64,000 bases of DNA from Bacteriovorax sp037444575 (lineage in GTDB: Bacteria; Bdellovibrionota; Bacteriovoracia; Bacteriovoracales; Bacteriovoracaceae), in the NCBI GenBank assembly GCA_037444575.1, contig JBBIME010000003.1, positions 372,001 to 436,000 of the forward strand, read 5' to 3'. A program made the position numbers and the translations under genes. This document shows, one piece after another, positions 1 through 10,094 of the stretch. Each line of letters begins with the position of its first letter. The stretch's first letter is position 1. The notes under the pieces are model-generated. The model searched no databases, was not told the origin of the DNA, and worked only from the letters and a program-made list of their open reading frames with translations.

Positions 1-585
1 TTTGGCAGGGACTTCTTTTATCTCAGGAGTTTTTGTGACCTCGTCGCGAACAACAACTTTTGATGGAGCGTCTTCCAGTCTCTGGTAAGTTTTTTCATCG
101 ACTTTCGCCATTGCAACTTCACCTTTATAAGTGAGGAGAGAAGTCATTTTATTTTCAGGATTGTAAATTGTTTGAAAATCTGTTCCTCTTACACCAAGAG
201 CTGCTGTTCTTGTTTTAATAAAAAATTTATTCCCATGTGGATTGGCATCTTTTTCAACTTCAGTTCTAATTCGACCTTTTAGAAGTGAAATGATTCCTAC
301 TGAATCTTTTTTCATCTCGCTGATAACAATTTTACTTTCAGGCCCCACATTGAGTTCTGAATTATCAATAAACTTGATTTTTAGAAAACTTTTAGGTCCC
401 GTAACAATAGATGTATCTTCGATGAATTTATCACCGAGAGCAACAGCACGGGCAAGATGGGCACCAGGAGAAAGCTGAGTTGCCTCTCCTCTAATTTTTA
501 CAACTTCAGCAATGGGATTGCCTTGAGTTGCTGCAAAAAGAATTGATGGAATCAAAGTAAGAAGTAAAAAATTAATAAGTCTCAT
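1..585 (-). CDS. FecR-domain secreted protein (3' part beyond window)
   Basis: Translating the minus strand from an ATG at 585 gives 195 codons open to the window edge, so the C-terminus is missing. The protein starts with a signal peptide (hydrophobic core LLLTLIPSILFA). It continues into a FecR-type domain: a segment about being placed at a cell-surface threshold, with the typical stretches LLKGRIRTEV and KTRTAALGVRGTDF around residues 100-140. FecR domains sense or bind ligands in the periplasm; in Bdellovibrionota such proteins often stand alone without a sigma factor. A good Shine-Dalgarno (AAAGGA, complement of 591-596) supports this start. The open frame on the opposite strand at 242-478 is a shadow. 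Confidence 0.75.
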   Translation of the reverse strand, partial: MRLINFLLLTLIPSILFAATQGNPIAEVVKIRGEATQLSPGAHLARAVALGDKFIEDTSIVTGPKSFLKIKFIDNSELNVGPESKIVISEMKKDSVGIISLLKGRIRTEVEKDANPHGNKFFIKTRTAALGVRGTDFQTIYNPENKMTSLLTYKGEVAMAKVDEKTYQRLEDAPSKVVVRDEVTKTPEIKEVPAK

Positions 586-658
586 GACATCCTTTCATGA
601 TAAACGAGTTGACATTTTTTATTAAATTCTACTCTTTTTATGAAAGGACAGTCTAGGA

Positions 659-2152
659 TTATTTATTTTGCTTAAATTCCTTTCCGTCAAAACTTAGAGT
701 GATGTCTTGCTCTTCTTGACGGGAAGTTATATTCACCGGTCTCTTCCAGATTGCATAGAGATTTCTAAGAGTATCTGAAGCATAACCGAAATCCAGATCG
801 ACTCCACGGTGAATGTGTCGAAGAAGTAACTCTCCACGATTTTGATAATTACCACTTTCTACTTCAATGACTGGTGAACCGAAGTTCGATAGTTGAGTAA
901 GAAGTTTATTTTTTATATCCATAAAATCGCGAGTTTCGATTTCATTTCTACCGGTACGAGGATTGTATTTATAAGTAAAAAGTTGCTGGCGTTCACAGAA
1001 TTCAGGAGTGAAGAATTCATCGATAAAACTTACATCGTTATGAGTTTTTCTTACGTCAAAAATTTTGCTCCGACCAAGACCTAAATTTTTATTCCAATTT
1101 AGCTTAGCGTGCATATCCTCGCATTCATTGTATTCTTTTCCAAAGCGGCCAGTATTCCATCGGTACTCAATATCGCGATAGAGTTCAACACCAATTTTAT
1201 AAGGATTAATGTTTTGCTTACTCATGGCCATTACACCCGCATGATGGTCAGCATAATCTATAATCTCAGAGGCCTTAAGCGCACGATTCGTCATGATATG
1301 AGAGTGCCAGTAACTTGCCCATCCTTCATTCATGATTTTCGTTAACCGTTGAGGGAGAAAATAGTAAGCTTCATCACGAAGAATACCTAAAATATCTGAT
1401 TCCCACTCTTCTAATGGTGCATTCTCCAAAAGGTAGAACATTACGTCTCGAGGAGCATTTATTTTTTTCTCGCGTAAATCGCTAGCAGACTCTTTAACTT
1501 CTGTTTGCTTTCCACTTTTTTCTTTAGCTCGCATGAAAGATTTTAAAGCTGTAGATCTTTCATCTTCCGCGCTTGCAATTTCGGCTCTGGCAGCGATAAG
1601 TCGTTCTTCTCTTTGGCGTTTTAATTCCTGAGTTTCAAACAACATTCCTACATCAATTAAATTTTCAATCGATAGAACCCTATCGATAAACTCTTCAACT
1701 TTGTTTTGACCAAAGCGTTCCATGTATCGTCTGATTTTTGTTCCATGATTGGCCATCACTGCCATCATGTTTCTGTCTGTATTGGCAAACCAGGCGTTGT
1801 TTTTAAAAAAATCAGCATGACCATAAACGTGGGCCATAACAATTTTTTGATCGACAATATGATTGGCATTTAAAAGATAGGCGTAACAAGGGTTAGTATT
1901 AATAACCATCTCATAAATTTTTTGAAGCCCGTAAGCATAGCCTTTTGAGAGTTGGTCATAGTCCATACCAAATCTCCAGTGTGGATAGCGACTTGGAAAT
2001 CCACCTTGAGCGGCAAGAATATTGATCGTATCGTAATCGCAAACTTCGAATCGAACTGGATGAAAATCCAAACCAAATTCCAGAGCGTATGCATGAATTT
2101 CGTCTCTGATCCTTAAAAGCTCGCCTTCAAGAGGTCTGGTTCTGTTGCCCAT
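659..2152 (-). CDS. spoVR: SpoVR family protein (YcgB-like)
   Basis: This 497-residue protein is close in length to E. coli YcgB (about 510). Family signatures are visible: FPSRYPHWRFG at residues 52-62, NTNPCYAY at 85-92 and HVYGHADFFKNN at 108-119. The biochemical role of SpoVR/YcgB is not settled; the family was named for spore cortex formation in Bacillus, and elsewhere it is co-expressed with PrkA (YeaG) and YeaH under starvation. Here it is the last gene of that operon, starting 3 bases after the DUF444 gene with its ribosome-binding site (GGAAAG) inside the end of that gene. Translational coupling is therefore likely. Confidence 0.93.
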   Translation of the reverse strand: MGNRTRPLEGELLRIRDEIHAYALEFGLDFHPVRFEVCDYDTINILAAQGGFPSRYPHWRFGMDYDQLSKGYAYGLQKIYEMVINTNPCYAYLLNANHIVDQKIVMAHVYGHADFFKNNAWFANTDRNMMAVMANHGTKIRRYMERFGQNKVEEFIDRVLSIENLIDVGMLFETQELKRQREERLIAARAEIASAEDERSTALKSFMRAKEKSGKQTEVKESASDLREKKINAPRDVMFYLLENAPLEEWESDILGILRDEAYYFLPQRLTKIMNEGWASYWHSHIMTNRALKASEIIDYADHHAGVMAMSKQNINPYKIGVELYRDIEYRWNTGRFGKEYNECEDMHAKLNWNKNLGLGRSKIFDVRKTHNDVSFIDEFFTPEFCERQQLFTYKYNPRTGRNEIETRDFMDIKNKLLTQLSNFGSPVIEVESGNYQNRGELLLRHIHRGVDLDFGYASDTLRNLYAIWKRPVNITSRQEEQDITLSFDGKEFKQNK

Positions 2153-2155
2153 GGA

Positions 2156-3271
2156 TTACTTTCCTTTTCCTAAAAAATCTTTGATTGAATCTAAGATTGC
2201 ATCTTTATTTTTAATCTTAGAGAGAATCACTTTTTCATCATCTTCGCCATAACGACTGACGAGGTCTTTATGAAATTGTCCCGACCCGTAACGACTCTCA
2301 ACCTGGCCGTAACAGAAAACATTTGAGGCTGGTAGGATGTCGGTATCAAGAATTTCTAAACATAACTTGGTATCATCTGCTGACCAGTTATCACCATCAG
2401 AGAAATGAAATGGATAGATATTCCATTCATTTGGGTCATAATCAGTTTGAATAATTTCTCGACAAAGTTTAAGAGCACTTGAAATAAGAGTCCCACCACT
2501 TTCACGCGTTTTAAAGAATGTTTCTTCATCAACTTCTTTTGCGGTAGCATCGTGAATGATGTAGCGAACTTCAATATCTTTGTATTGGCTTTTTAGCCAC
2601 AGATTAATCCAAAAACTTTCAGTGCGAACAATTTCTTTTTGCTCATCACCCATTGATCCAGAAACGTCCATCATATAAATAACAACTGCTGAATTTTCAA
2701 ATTCTACTTTGGCGTCACTGGCGCGGTATCGAAAATCTCTCTTAATTGGAATAATTTTAGGATCAATAAAATCGTAAGTCCCTGTCGCCATTTGACGTTT
2801 CATCGCTTCACGATAAGTACGTTTAAAATGTTTTAGAGAATTTGGACCAGTCATACCAATTGAGGTGTACTTATTTGTCACCGATGGCATGGCCTTTTTT
2901 CCTTTAGGCTCAATACGAGGAAGAGCAAGCTCTTCACCTAAAATACTGGCAAGCTCTTCTAAGCTTAGATCAACTTCTAGCTCTTTATTCCCGGCCTGGT
3001 TTCCAACTTCTCCACCTTGACCTGGACCTTCGCCCTCTTGACCATCTACCGGATCGCCGGATTCCCCTTGACCTTGTCCCATTCCACCTTGATTGCGATC
3101 TCCAAATTTAAATCTTGGAGTATCAATCGATGGCATTGGTATTTTAAAGGTGCCATCTCCTTTAGGAGATGGCATCTCACCTTTTGAAACATATTTGCGA
3201 AGATTATCACGAATGCGACCCTTAACGATTTTTCTAAAACGTGCGTGGTCTCTTTTTATTGGATGATCCAT
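2156..3271 (-). CDS. yeaH: DUF444 / YeaH-YhbH family protein with VWA-like domain
   Basis: This 371-residue protein matches the YeaH/YhbH (DUF444) family. It has a basic N-terminus, then a low-complexity Gly/Gln/Glu-rich linker at about residues 59-94. A von Willebrand A-like domain follows, with the metal-site motif DVSGSM at 202-207. It sits between prkA and spoVR, the order known from enterobacterial yeaG-yeaH and from Bacillus. The family is thought to act as a partner of the PrkA kinase, but its molecular role is unproven. It starts 15 bases after prkA ends and is followed by spoVR after 3 bases. The Gly-rich linker is longer than I would expect and may be a flexible hinge. Confidence 0.9.
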   Translation of the reverse strand: MDHPIKRDHARFRKIVKGRIRDNLRKYVSKGEMPSPKGDGTFKIPMPSIDTPRFKFGDRNQGGMGQGQGESGDPVDGQEGEGPGQGGEVGNQAGNKELEVDLSLEELASILGEELALPRIEPKGKKAMPSVTNKYTSIGMTGPNSLKHFKRTYREAMKRQMATGTYDFIDPKIIPIKRDFRYRASDAKVEFENSAVVIYMMDVSGSMGDEQKEIVRTESFWINLWLKSQYKDIEVRYIIHDATAKEVDEETFFKTRESGGTLISSALKLCREIIQTDYDPNEWNIYPFHFSDGDNWSADDTKLCLEILDTDILPASNVFCYGQVESRYGSGQFHKDLVSRYGEDDEKVILSKIKNKDAILDSIKDFLGKGK

Positions 3272-3286
3272 CTCGTTTATTCCGCC

Positions 3287-5344
3287 TTATGATTTAGCTG
3301 AGTCACCTTTAGCAAAAATTGAGGCCACAAAATTAAGTGCATCTGTTGCACAAATTTCACAGTAACCATGATTTTTGATTAAACGAGACTTAACAACATC
3401 AATCTTCTCTTGAGTTTCTTTATCCACAACTTTTGAAATAATAGTTGTAAGTTTAATTTGATCTTTTTGATCTTCAAAAAGTTTAAGTTCAAGAGCTCTA
3501 TGGAGACGCTCATTCATCTTATAATCAAAAACTTTTCCTTCAATCGCAAGAGCTCCGATGTAGTTCATGATTTCTCTTCTGAAATCATCTTTTCTTGATT
3601 CAGGAATATCGATTTTTTCTTCGATACTTCTCATAAATCTCTCATCTGCATCTTCTAACTTGTTAGAGTATTTATTTCTGATTTTCTCTTTTTGAGTGTA
3701 TGCCTTAACGTTGTCGATATAGTTAGCACAAAGAGTTTGAATAGCTGACTCATCAACTGAGATCGCTTTTTGCACGTCATTTTTTACGATATCTTCATAC
3801 TCTTGGCGACCAATTGCCAGCATCTCTCTATAATGATCAAGCTGTTCAGGCGAATTGATTAATCCGTGGTGTTTTAAACCTGATTCAAGTTCATTAAACA
3901 CCATGAATGGATTTAAACATCCAACATGCCCGTGCTTAACAAGAGAGTTTGAAAGTTTATCTTGAATATAACGAGGAGAAATACCTTCAAGTCCTTCTCT
4001 GATTGCTTCTTTTCTAAGCTCTTTAACGTTATCTTCATTATAACCAGGAAGAGTTTTTCCGTTATAAAGCTTTAATTTTTGAAGCTTCGTTAAATCAGAT
4101 TTTTTTGGCTCTTCTAAGCGTGTAAGAATTGACCACGTCGCGGCCATCTCGATTGTGTGAGGTGCAATGTGGACATGAGGAATTTTTTCAGCGTTAAAAT
4201 CTTTTTGATAGATCTTCACCTCCTGATCAAGGCGAGTGATGTATGGAACATCGATTTTTACAGTTCTATCACGAAGAGCTTCCATAAATTCATTCGATTG
4301 AAGTTTTCTAAATTCAGGCTCATTTGTATGACCTAAAATAACTTCATCAATATCAGTTTGAGCAAACTTTTTAGGTTTAATTGACTGCTCTTGAGATGCA
4401 CCTAAAAGGTCATACAAGAAAGCAACGTCTAGTTTTAACATCTCGATAAATTCAACAATACCGCGGTTTGCGATATTAAATTCTCCGTCGAAGTTAAATG
4501 CACGTGGATCTGAATCCGATCCATATTGAGCAATTTTTCTATAATTAATGTCCCCAGTTAATTCTGTTGAATCCTGGTTCTTCTCATCTTTTGGTTGGAA
4601 TGTACCAATACCGATACGGTCTTTTTCAGAAAGAAGAAGTCTCTTCACTCTGATATGACCTAAAACTTTTTTCCAATCACCATTATATTTTTTCAAGTAT
4701 CCATCAAGGATATAACGATCAGCTGGACAGACTTCACCTTTAATATTTATCTTGTAGCCGTCTTTTCTTCCCTTGTTAACTTCATCAAGGAATTGCTTTC
4801 TAACTTCAACTGGAAGAAGTTTTAGAGGCTCTTCATGCATTGGCGATGGGAAAATCTTTTGTCCACCAAGTATTTCTGATTCATGCTCATCAAACCATTC
4901 AAATGTATAAAGCGCTCCCGCATCTGTTCTTGAATAGTGCTCAAGACCTTTCTTTATCATTCTTGAAATTGAAGATTTTGCTGAACCGACTGGACCGTGA
5001 AGAAGCAGAACGCGTTTTTCTGTTCCATATCCAGCAGCCGCAGATTTAAAGAAGTTTACTAATTTCATTAAGTGAACATCAATACCAAAAACTGCATCTT
5101 TTCCGTTTTGAATTGGATCATCAAAAAAGTGATAACGTGTTACTTCTTTTTTATATTCCGTATAATTAGTCATTCCGTAGGTCATGATCATGTCATGAAC
5201 GCGCTGGAATGCGTTTCTCGTAATGCGAGGATTTTCTGTTACTAAATCCAAGTATTGTTGGAAAGTTCCAGTCCAGTGAAGATGAGAAAAATCTGAAATT
5301 TTATAGTTCTCATCCATAAATTTATTGATATCTAACTTCGACAT
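3287..5344 (-). CDS. prkA: PrkA family serine protein kinase / AAA+ protein
   Basis: This 685-residue protein is slightly longer than E. coli YeaG (about 640). An N-terminal AAA+ module carries a Walker A motif, GPVGSAKS, at residues 117-124. The rest matches the PrkA architecture, with a C-terminal kinase-like region. PrkA proteins are reported as serine kinases or AAA+ proteases, active in starvation or sporulation. It is the first gene of the operon with DUF444 and spoVR. A strong ribosome-binding site (AGGGGG) lies 5 bases before the ATG. The roughly 200-base upstream gap must hold its promoter, but I could not assign one; a stationary-phase sigma factor would fit the family. Confidence 0.93.
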   Translation of the reverse strand: MSKLDINKFMDENYKISDFSHLHWTGTFQQYLDLVTENPRITRNAFQRVHDMIMTYGMTNYTEYKKEVTRYHFFDDPIQNGKDAVFGIDVHLMKLVNFFKSAAAGYGTEKRVLLLHGPVGSAKSSISRMIKKGLEHYSRTDAGALYTFEWFDEHESEILGGQKIFPSPMHEEPLKLLPVEVRKQFLDEVNKGRKDGYKINIKGEVCPADRYILDGYLKKYNGDWKKVLGHIRVKRLLLSEKDRIGIGTFQPKDEKNQDSTELTGDINYRKIAQYGSDSDPRAFNFDGEFNIANRGIVEFIEMLKLDVAFLYDLLGASQEQSIKPKKFAQTDIDEVILGHTNEPEFRKLQSNEFMEALRDRTVKIDVPYITRLDQEVKIYQKDFNAEKIPHVHIAPHTIEMAATWSILTRLEEPKKSDLTKLQKLKLYNGKTLPGYNEDNVKELRKEAIREGLEGISPRYIQDKLSNSLVKHGHVGCLNPFMVFNELESGLKHHGLINSPEQLDHYREMLAIGRQEYEDIVKNDVQKAISVDESAIQTLCANYIDNVKAYTQKEKIRNKYSNKLEDADERFMRSIEEKIDIPESRKDDFRREIMNYIGALAIEGKVFDYKMNERLHRALELKLFEDQKDQIKLTTIISKVVDKETQEKIDVVKSRLIKNHGYCEICATDALNFVASIFAKGDSAKS

Positions 5345-5460
5345 TGATCCCCCTAAAGGTTAATGAAAGGTCTATTTTTCATTCTTAATTATTACATAGA
5401 AAAAAGAAATCTCCTAAAATTAAAAAACCTGACTAAAAAACTTTGTCTTTAAAGTCTTAG

Positions 5461-5489
5461 TTGACAAAAATTGAGTAGGCCTTGAGAAT
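5461..5489 (+). promoter_or_regulatory. Candidate sigma70 promoter for the PP2C gene
   Basis: A consensus -35 TTGACA (5461-5466) is followed after 17 bases by GAGAAT (5484-5489). It points toward the phosphatase gene at 5542, giving a leader of about 45 bases. Confidence 0.45.
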
Positions 5490-5541
5490 GTTGTTATCGA
5501 ACATGTCCTTTTAATCTTTACATAAATCTTTAGGGCGAATT

Positions 5542-6285
5542 ATGGGACTAATTGCCTCAGGCAATACAGACATTGGAAGAAAAAGAAAAACCAATCAGGA
5601 TTCTTTTCATATAGGTCTTGAAAAAAAAATTTTCATTGTCGCAGATGGAATGGGTGGCCATAACGGTGGTGATATCGCTTCGCAGATGGCAGTAAAGGTA
5701 TTTCCAGAATTTCTTGCAAAAAATATTGAATTGGAGCCCGTTTCTCTTTTGACGGAATCTATCAAAGAATCAAATCGTTCGATAAAAGATTTTGGCGAAA
5801 CTCATCCTGAACTAGTTGGCATGGGAACTACAATTGTATCATTTTATTTTCGAGGCCATAACGTCTATATCGGAAATGTCGGAGACTCTAGGGCCTATCT
5901 TATCAATAATAAAAAAATATATCAGCTCTCACGCGATCATTCACTCGTTCAAGAAAAGCTTAATTATGGAGTTTACAACCGTGAACAGGCCGCTCTTGAT
6001 CCCCAAAAAAATGTATTGGTGCGCACAGTAGGCTTTGAAGATGAGGTTGATGTTGACGTCTTTACTTACAAAGTAAACAAGAACGATATTTTCCTCTGCT
6101 GCTCGGACGGGCTACATGGAAAAGTTAGCGACGAAGACATTCTTTATCTGGTTAATAAGTATATTCCAGATCCAGCAATCGCCACCCAAAAAGAAGCAGA
6201 TCAAGTTGTAAAATCGCTTATTGCTCAGGCAAATGATAATGGTGGTCAAGATAACATCACGGCAATTCTTATCATTGCTCAATAA
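5542..6285 (+). CDS. PP2C-type serine/threonine protein phosphatase
   Basis: This 247-residue protein is a complete PP2C (PPM) catalytic domain of the bacterial Stp/PrpC type. Metal-binding and core motifs are present: NQDS at 18-21, DGMGGHNGG at 35-43, GNVGDSRAYL at 111-120, SDGL at 188-191 and DNIT at 237-240. It removes phosphate from Ser/Thr of proteins using two Mn/Mg ions in the cytoplasm. No kinase gene follows it, but it is divergent from prkA, a putative Ser kinase, so the two may act as an opposing pair (inference). A ribosome-binding site (AGGG) lies before the ATG. Confidence 0.93.
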   Translation: MGLIASGNTDIGRKRKTNQDSFHIGLEKKIFIVADGMGGHNGGDIASQMAVKVFPEFLAKNIELEPVSLLTESIKESNRSIKDFGETHPELVGMGTTIVSFYFRGHNVYIGNVGDSRAYLINNKKIYQLSRDHSLVQEKLNYGVYNREQAALDPQKNVLVRTVGFEDEVDVDVFTYKVNKNDIFLCCSDGLHGKVSDEDILYLVNKYIPDPAIATQKEADQVVKSLIAQANDNGGQDNITAILIIAQ

Positions 6286-6380
6286 ACTATTGCCATGACT
6301 CCCCTTAAAAACTACAATTTAGCATAGGTTATTTTCCTATTTTTCCATTGTACTTTTTAGTTAATAAAATGGAGTATCCA

Positions 6381-7496
6381 TTGGATCGCTATTACACATT
6401 GATGATCATTCCAGAAAAAAATAAAGAAGTCAGATCAATCAAGATCCCTCGCCTACTTTTTAAAAGCTTGGTTTTCTTATTTGTAACTTTCGTTATTCTT
6501 TTGGGAATTCTTACATACGATTACTGGAATGTTTTAAGTCAAGTTTATGAGAACAAGCATCTGCTTGTTGAGAATAGACAATTAAAAGAACAAGTTCAGC
6601 TTTTTCAAATGAAACTAAATTCTATCACTGAAGACCTTGAACGCATAAACGTGTTTGAAAGAAAACTTCGTGCAATCACTGGACTTGAAGCGATCAAAGC
6701 TACAACTGTAGATGCTGGGAGTTTAAAAGAATCGATGGTATCTGGAAAAATCAGCAGTATTGGTATTGCTGAACCTGATCGCGATTATTCTCCAGGATCA
6801 ATGATCAAAGTGTTTAAAAGCGAACCTAAAAAAGCTGTCGAAAAATTAGCTCAATTCGAAGAAGACAATAAATATCAAGAAACAAAAAAACTGTATGAAG
6901 AAAAAATCGCAAATTCATTTGGTCTGAATAATAACTATGGTTATGCCAAAGAATGGTCATTTCTGACTCGCCAAAGTTTATCAATGGCCTCACTCTATGC
7001 TGAATTTGATTATAAGTATGAAGTCGTCGTTGGATTTTTAAAGGAAGTTGAAGTTCATGTTCACGATCTTGATCAGCACCTTCTTGATAAAGAATCATTT
7101 CTTCACTCGACTCCTACGCTTATGCCGGCCAATGGACATCTTACTTCTAACTATGGTCCGCGAATGAGCCCTTATGCTGGAAGAATTAAGATGCACGAAG
7201 GTCTAGATATCGGAGCTCCTATTGGAACTGCGATTGTTGCTCCCGCTGATGGTGTTATCACTTTTTCCGGTCCAAAACCAGGATTTGGAAATTTTGTTCA
7301 AATCGACCACGGCTATGGAGTTGAAACAATCTTTGGTCATGCTTCAAGTTTATCAGTAAAAAAAGGCCAGAAGGTCAACCGAGGTGATAGAATTGCGACT
7401 GTTGGTAACACTGGTTACTCCACAGGCCCCCATGTTCATTACGAGGTTCGTGTCAACGGCACCCCCGTCGACCCACTTTATTATGTTTTAAATTAA
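6381..7496 (+). CDS. Membrane-anchored M23 family peptidase
   Basis: The protein has an N-terminal transmembrane segment (LVFLFVTFVILLGIL), a coiled-coil-rich middle, and a C-terminal M23 (LytM-like) domain. The zinc ligands are intact, with HEGLD as the H-x3-D motif and HVHYE as the H-x-H motif. M23 enzymes cut peptidoglycan cross-bridges, or act as amidase activators when the site is degenerate; this site looks intact. I chose TTG at 6381 because GGAG (6371-6374) lies 6 bases before it. An in-frame ATG at 6369 has no ribosome-binding site. The protein is 371 residues from the chosen start. It lies just upstream of secA (44 bases). Confidence 0.88.
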   Translation: MDRYYTLMIIPEKNKEVRSIKIPRLLFKSLVFLFVTFVILLGILTYDYWNVLSQVYENKHLLVENRQLKEQVQLFQMKLNSITEDLERINVFERKLRAITGLEAIKATTVDAGSLKESMVSGKISSIGIAEPDRDYSPGSMIKVFKSEPKKAVEKLAQFEEDNKYQETKKLYEEKIANSFGLNNNYGYAKEWSFLTRQSLSMASLYAEFDYKYEVVVGFLKEVEVHVHDLDQHLLDKESFLHSTPTLMPANGHLTSNYGPRMSPYAGRIKMHEGLDIGAPIGTAIVAPADGVITFSGPKPGFGNFVQIDHGYGVETIFGHASSLSVKKGQKVNRGDRIATVGNTGYSTGPHVHYEVRVNGTPVDPLYYVLN

Positions 7497-7540
7497 TGCA
7501 GAAAAAAATATTTTTTAAAAGAACTTAGGAGCTATTAGGC

Positions 7541-10093
7541 ATGAACCCTTTACAGTTTATTTTTGGTACAAAGTACGATCGCGATCTGAAAAAATTAAAA
7601 CCAATTGTTGAAAAAATCAATGCTCTAGAACCAAAGATGCAGGCGATGTCTGACGATGAATTAAAAGCTCAGACACCAAAGCTTAAAAATCTTATCGCAA
7701 ATGGAACATCAACAGTTGACCTTCTTCCTGAAGCATTTGCGACTATCCGAGAAGCATCTAAACGCGTAATGGGAATGAGACACTTTGATGTACAGTTAAT
7801 GGGGGGGATTGCTCTTTACAACGGTTCTATCTCTGAGATGAAAACAGGTGAAGGGAAAACGTTGACAGCAACTCTTCCACTTTATCTTATCGCTCTTGAA
7901 GGAAAAGGAGCCCATGTTGTTACTGTTAACGACTACCTGGCAAAACGTGACGCTACAGAAATGGGAGTGCTCTATAATTGGTTAGGCTTAAGTGTTGGCT
8001 GTATTCTCTCGCAAATTTCTGATGAAGAAAGACAAGTTGCTTACCGCGCGGACATTACTTACGGAACAAACAACGAATTTGCTTTTGACTATCTTCGAGA
8101 CAATATGAAGTTTTCTCTTGATGAATATGTTCAACGCGATCACCACTTCTGTATTGTGGATGAGGTTGACTCTATTTTGATTGATGAAGCAAGAACTCCA
8201 CTATTAATTTCTGGTCCATCTGAAGGTGACCCGTCACTTTACTATGTGGCCAATGATATTATCCCTAAACTAAGTAAAGATGTTCATTACACGATTGATG
8301 AAAAGGCCCGCACAGCAATGTTTACTGATGATGGGATCATTAAAGTTCAAGAAATCCTAAAAATTGAAAACCTTTTCAATATTGAACACTCAAACCTTCT
8401 TCACCATTTAAACCAAGCTCTAAAGGCCCATGCCCTTTTTAAAATTGACGTCGACTATGTTAATCGTGACGGACAAATTATCATCGTTGATGAGTTCACA
8501 GGACGTTTAAAAGAAGGATCGCGCTGGTCTGATGGTCTTCACCAGTCAGTTGAGGCTAAAGAAGGCGTTCAAATTAAATCAGAAAACCAAACGCTTGCTT
8601 CCATCACTTTCCAAAATTATTTCAAGCTCTACAAAAAACTTGCAGGTATGACAGGGACAGCTGACACTGAAGCTGAGGAATTTCAAAAAATTTATAATTT
8701 AGATGTTGTCGTTATCCCAACAAATCTTCCAATGAAAAGAATTGATGAGGCAGATATCATCTATAAGAATAAGGCCGCTAAATATAAGGCTGTTGCTGAC
8801 CTGATCAAAACTCTTCATGCTAAAGGACAACCCGTTCTTGTTGGTACAATTGCCATTGAAACTTCTGAGCTCATTTCTACTTACCTTAAAAAAGAAGGAA
8901 TTCCTCACGAAGTACTAAATGCTAAACAACATGAGCGTGAAGCTGAAATTATTAAAAATGCTGGTCAACCAGGAGCTGTCACAATTGCTACAAACATGGC
9001 AGGTCGCGGGACAGATATTAAACTTACTCCTGAAACAAAGGAAGCCGGTGGACTTTATATCCTAGGAACTGAACGCCATGAATCTCGTCGTATCGACAAT
9101 CAGCTTCGCGGACGCTCTGGTCGTCAAGGGGATCCAGGGAACTCAAAATTTTTCTTATCGCTAGAAGATGACCTTATGAGAATTTTTGGTTCAGATAAAA
9201 TTTCTGGACTCATGAATACTCTTGGGATGAAGGAAGATGAGCCAATCGAACATAAAATGATTTCAAATGCTATTGCTAAAGCTCAGAAGAAAGTTGAGGC
9301 CCATAACTTCGATATCAGAAAACATTTACTTGAATATGACAACGTCATGAACGAGCAAAGACGAATCATTTATAAAATCCGTCGCGATATTCTAAATGAC
9401 CAAGACAATGCTGGATTTGTTAATGAGATGATTGAAGACATTGGAATTGAACTTCTAAATGCCTACCGTCCAGAGAAAAAAGTTCCTGTTGATTCGTGGG
9501 ACTGGGAAGCTATGAGACATGGATTTAAAGGTACATTTAACACTGATTATGAAGTCAATGTTGATGAATGTATCAAATCTTACGACGGTGAATTGGAGTA
9601 TTACTTTGGAGAAGTTGCTAAAAAACTTATTGAAAAGAAATTCTCCCAATATGATCCTGAGCAAGTAAAGTATGCTCTTCGCGAGATTCTTCTCTCTGGT
9701 TTTGATCAGCACTGGAAAGATCACCTTCTTCAAATGGATCATATTAAAGAAGGTATCAATCTTCGCGCCTACGCTCAAAAAGATCCTCTGACAGAATATA
9801 AAAAAGAATCATTTGCTCTTTTTGAAACAATGAAAGGTCAAGTAAAGAGATCAATCGTTACTAATCTATTTACTGTAAGACTTTACACTAAGGAAGAGAT
9901 TGAAGAGCTACAAAAACGTCACCAGGAAGAATTAGAAGCTCAACTTGATGCCCACAGAAAATTAATTGAAGAAGAAACTCGCAAAGAAGAGGCCCAGGCA
10001 ATTAAACGAGGAAACCCTAGAGTTGGGAGAAATGATGCCTGTCCTTGTGGATCTGGAAAAAAATATAAACAATGTCATGGAGTAGACGCTTAA
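7541..10093 (+). CDS. secA: Preprotein translocase ATPase SecA
   Basis: This 850-residue protein is full-length SecA, the motor that pushes unfolded secretory proteins through SecYEG. Walker A (MKTGEGKT, 100-107) and Walker B (DEVD, 207-210) are present, as is the NMAGRGTDIKL signature. The C-terminal zinc site CxCx8CH is intact, with C834, C836, C845 and H846, which normally binds SecB and phospholipid. A ribosome-binding site (TTAGGAG) precedes the ATG. The next gene starts 1 base after the secA stop, so the two are probably co-translated. Confidence 0.98.
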   Translation: MNPLQFIFGTKYDRDLKKLKPIVEKINALEPKMQAMSDDELKAQTPKLKNLIANGTSTVDLLPEAFATIREASKRVMGMRHFDVQLMGGIALYNGSISEMKTGEGKTLTATLPLYLIALEGKGAHVVTVNDYLAKRDATEMGVLYNWLGLSVGCILSQISDEERQVAYRADITYGTNNEFAFDYLRDNMKFSLDEYVQRDHHFCIVDEVDSILIDEARTPLLISGPSEGDPSLYYVANDIIPKLSKDVHYTIDEKARTAMFTDDGIIKVQEILKIENLFNIEHSNLLHHLNQALKAHALFKIDVDYVNRDGQIIIVDEFTGRLKEGSRWSDGLHQSVEAKEGVQIKSENQTLASITFQNYFKLYKKLAGMTGTADTEAEEFQKIYNLDVVVIPTNLPMKRIDEADIIYKNKAAKYKAVADLIKTLHAKGQPVLVGTIAIETSELISTYLKKEGIPHEVLNAKQHEREAEIIKNAGQPGAVTIATNMAGRGTDIKLTPETKEAGGLYILGTERHESRRIDNQLRGRSGRQGDPGNSKFFLSLEDDLMRIFGSDKISGLMNTLGMKEDEPIEHKMISNAIAKAQKKVEAHNFDIRKHLLEYDNVMNEQRRIIYKIRRDILNDQDNAGFVNEMIEDIGIELLNAYRPEKKVPVDSWDWEAMRHGFKGTFNTDYEVNVDECIKSYDGELEYYFGEVAKKLIEKKFSQYDPEQVKYALREILLSGFDQHWKDHLLQMDHIKEGINLRAYAQKDPLTEYKKESFALFETMKGQVKRSIVTNLFTVRLYTKEEIEELQKRHQEELEAQLDAHRKLIEEETRKEEAQAIKRGNPRVGRNDACPCGSGKKYKQCHGVDA

Positions 10094-10094
10094 A

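Noticed and set aside
242..478. Open frame on the plus strand at the window start
   Set aside because: It lies opposite a clear FecR-domain gene with a signal peptide and ribosome-binding site; codon pattern and lack of a ribosome site mark it as a shadow.
610..640. TTGACA-like box on the plus strand at 610
   Set aside because: It faces no plus-strand gene; it is likely chance in an AT-rich gap.
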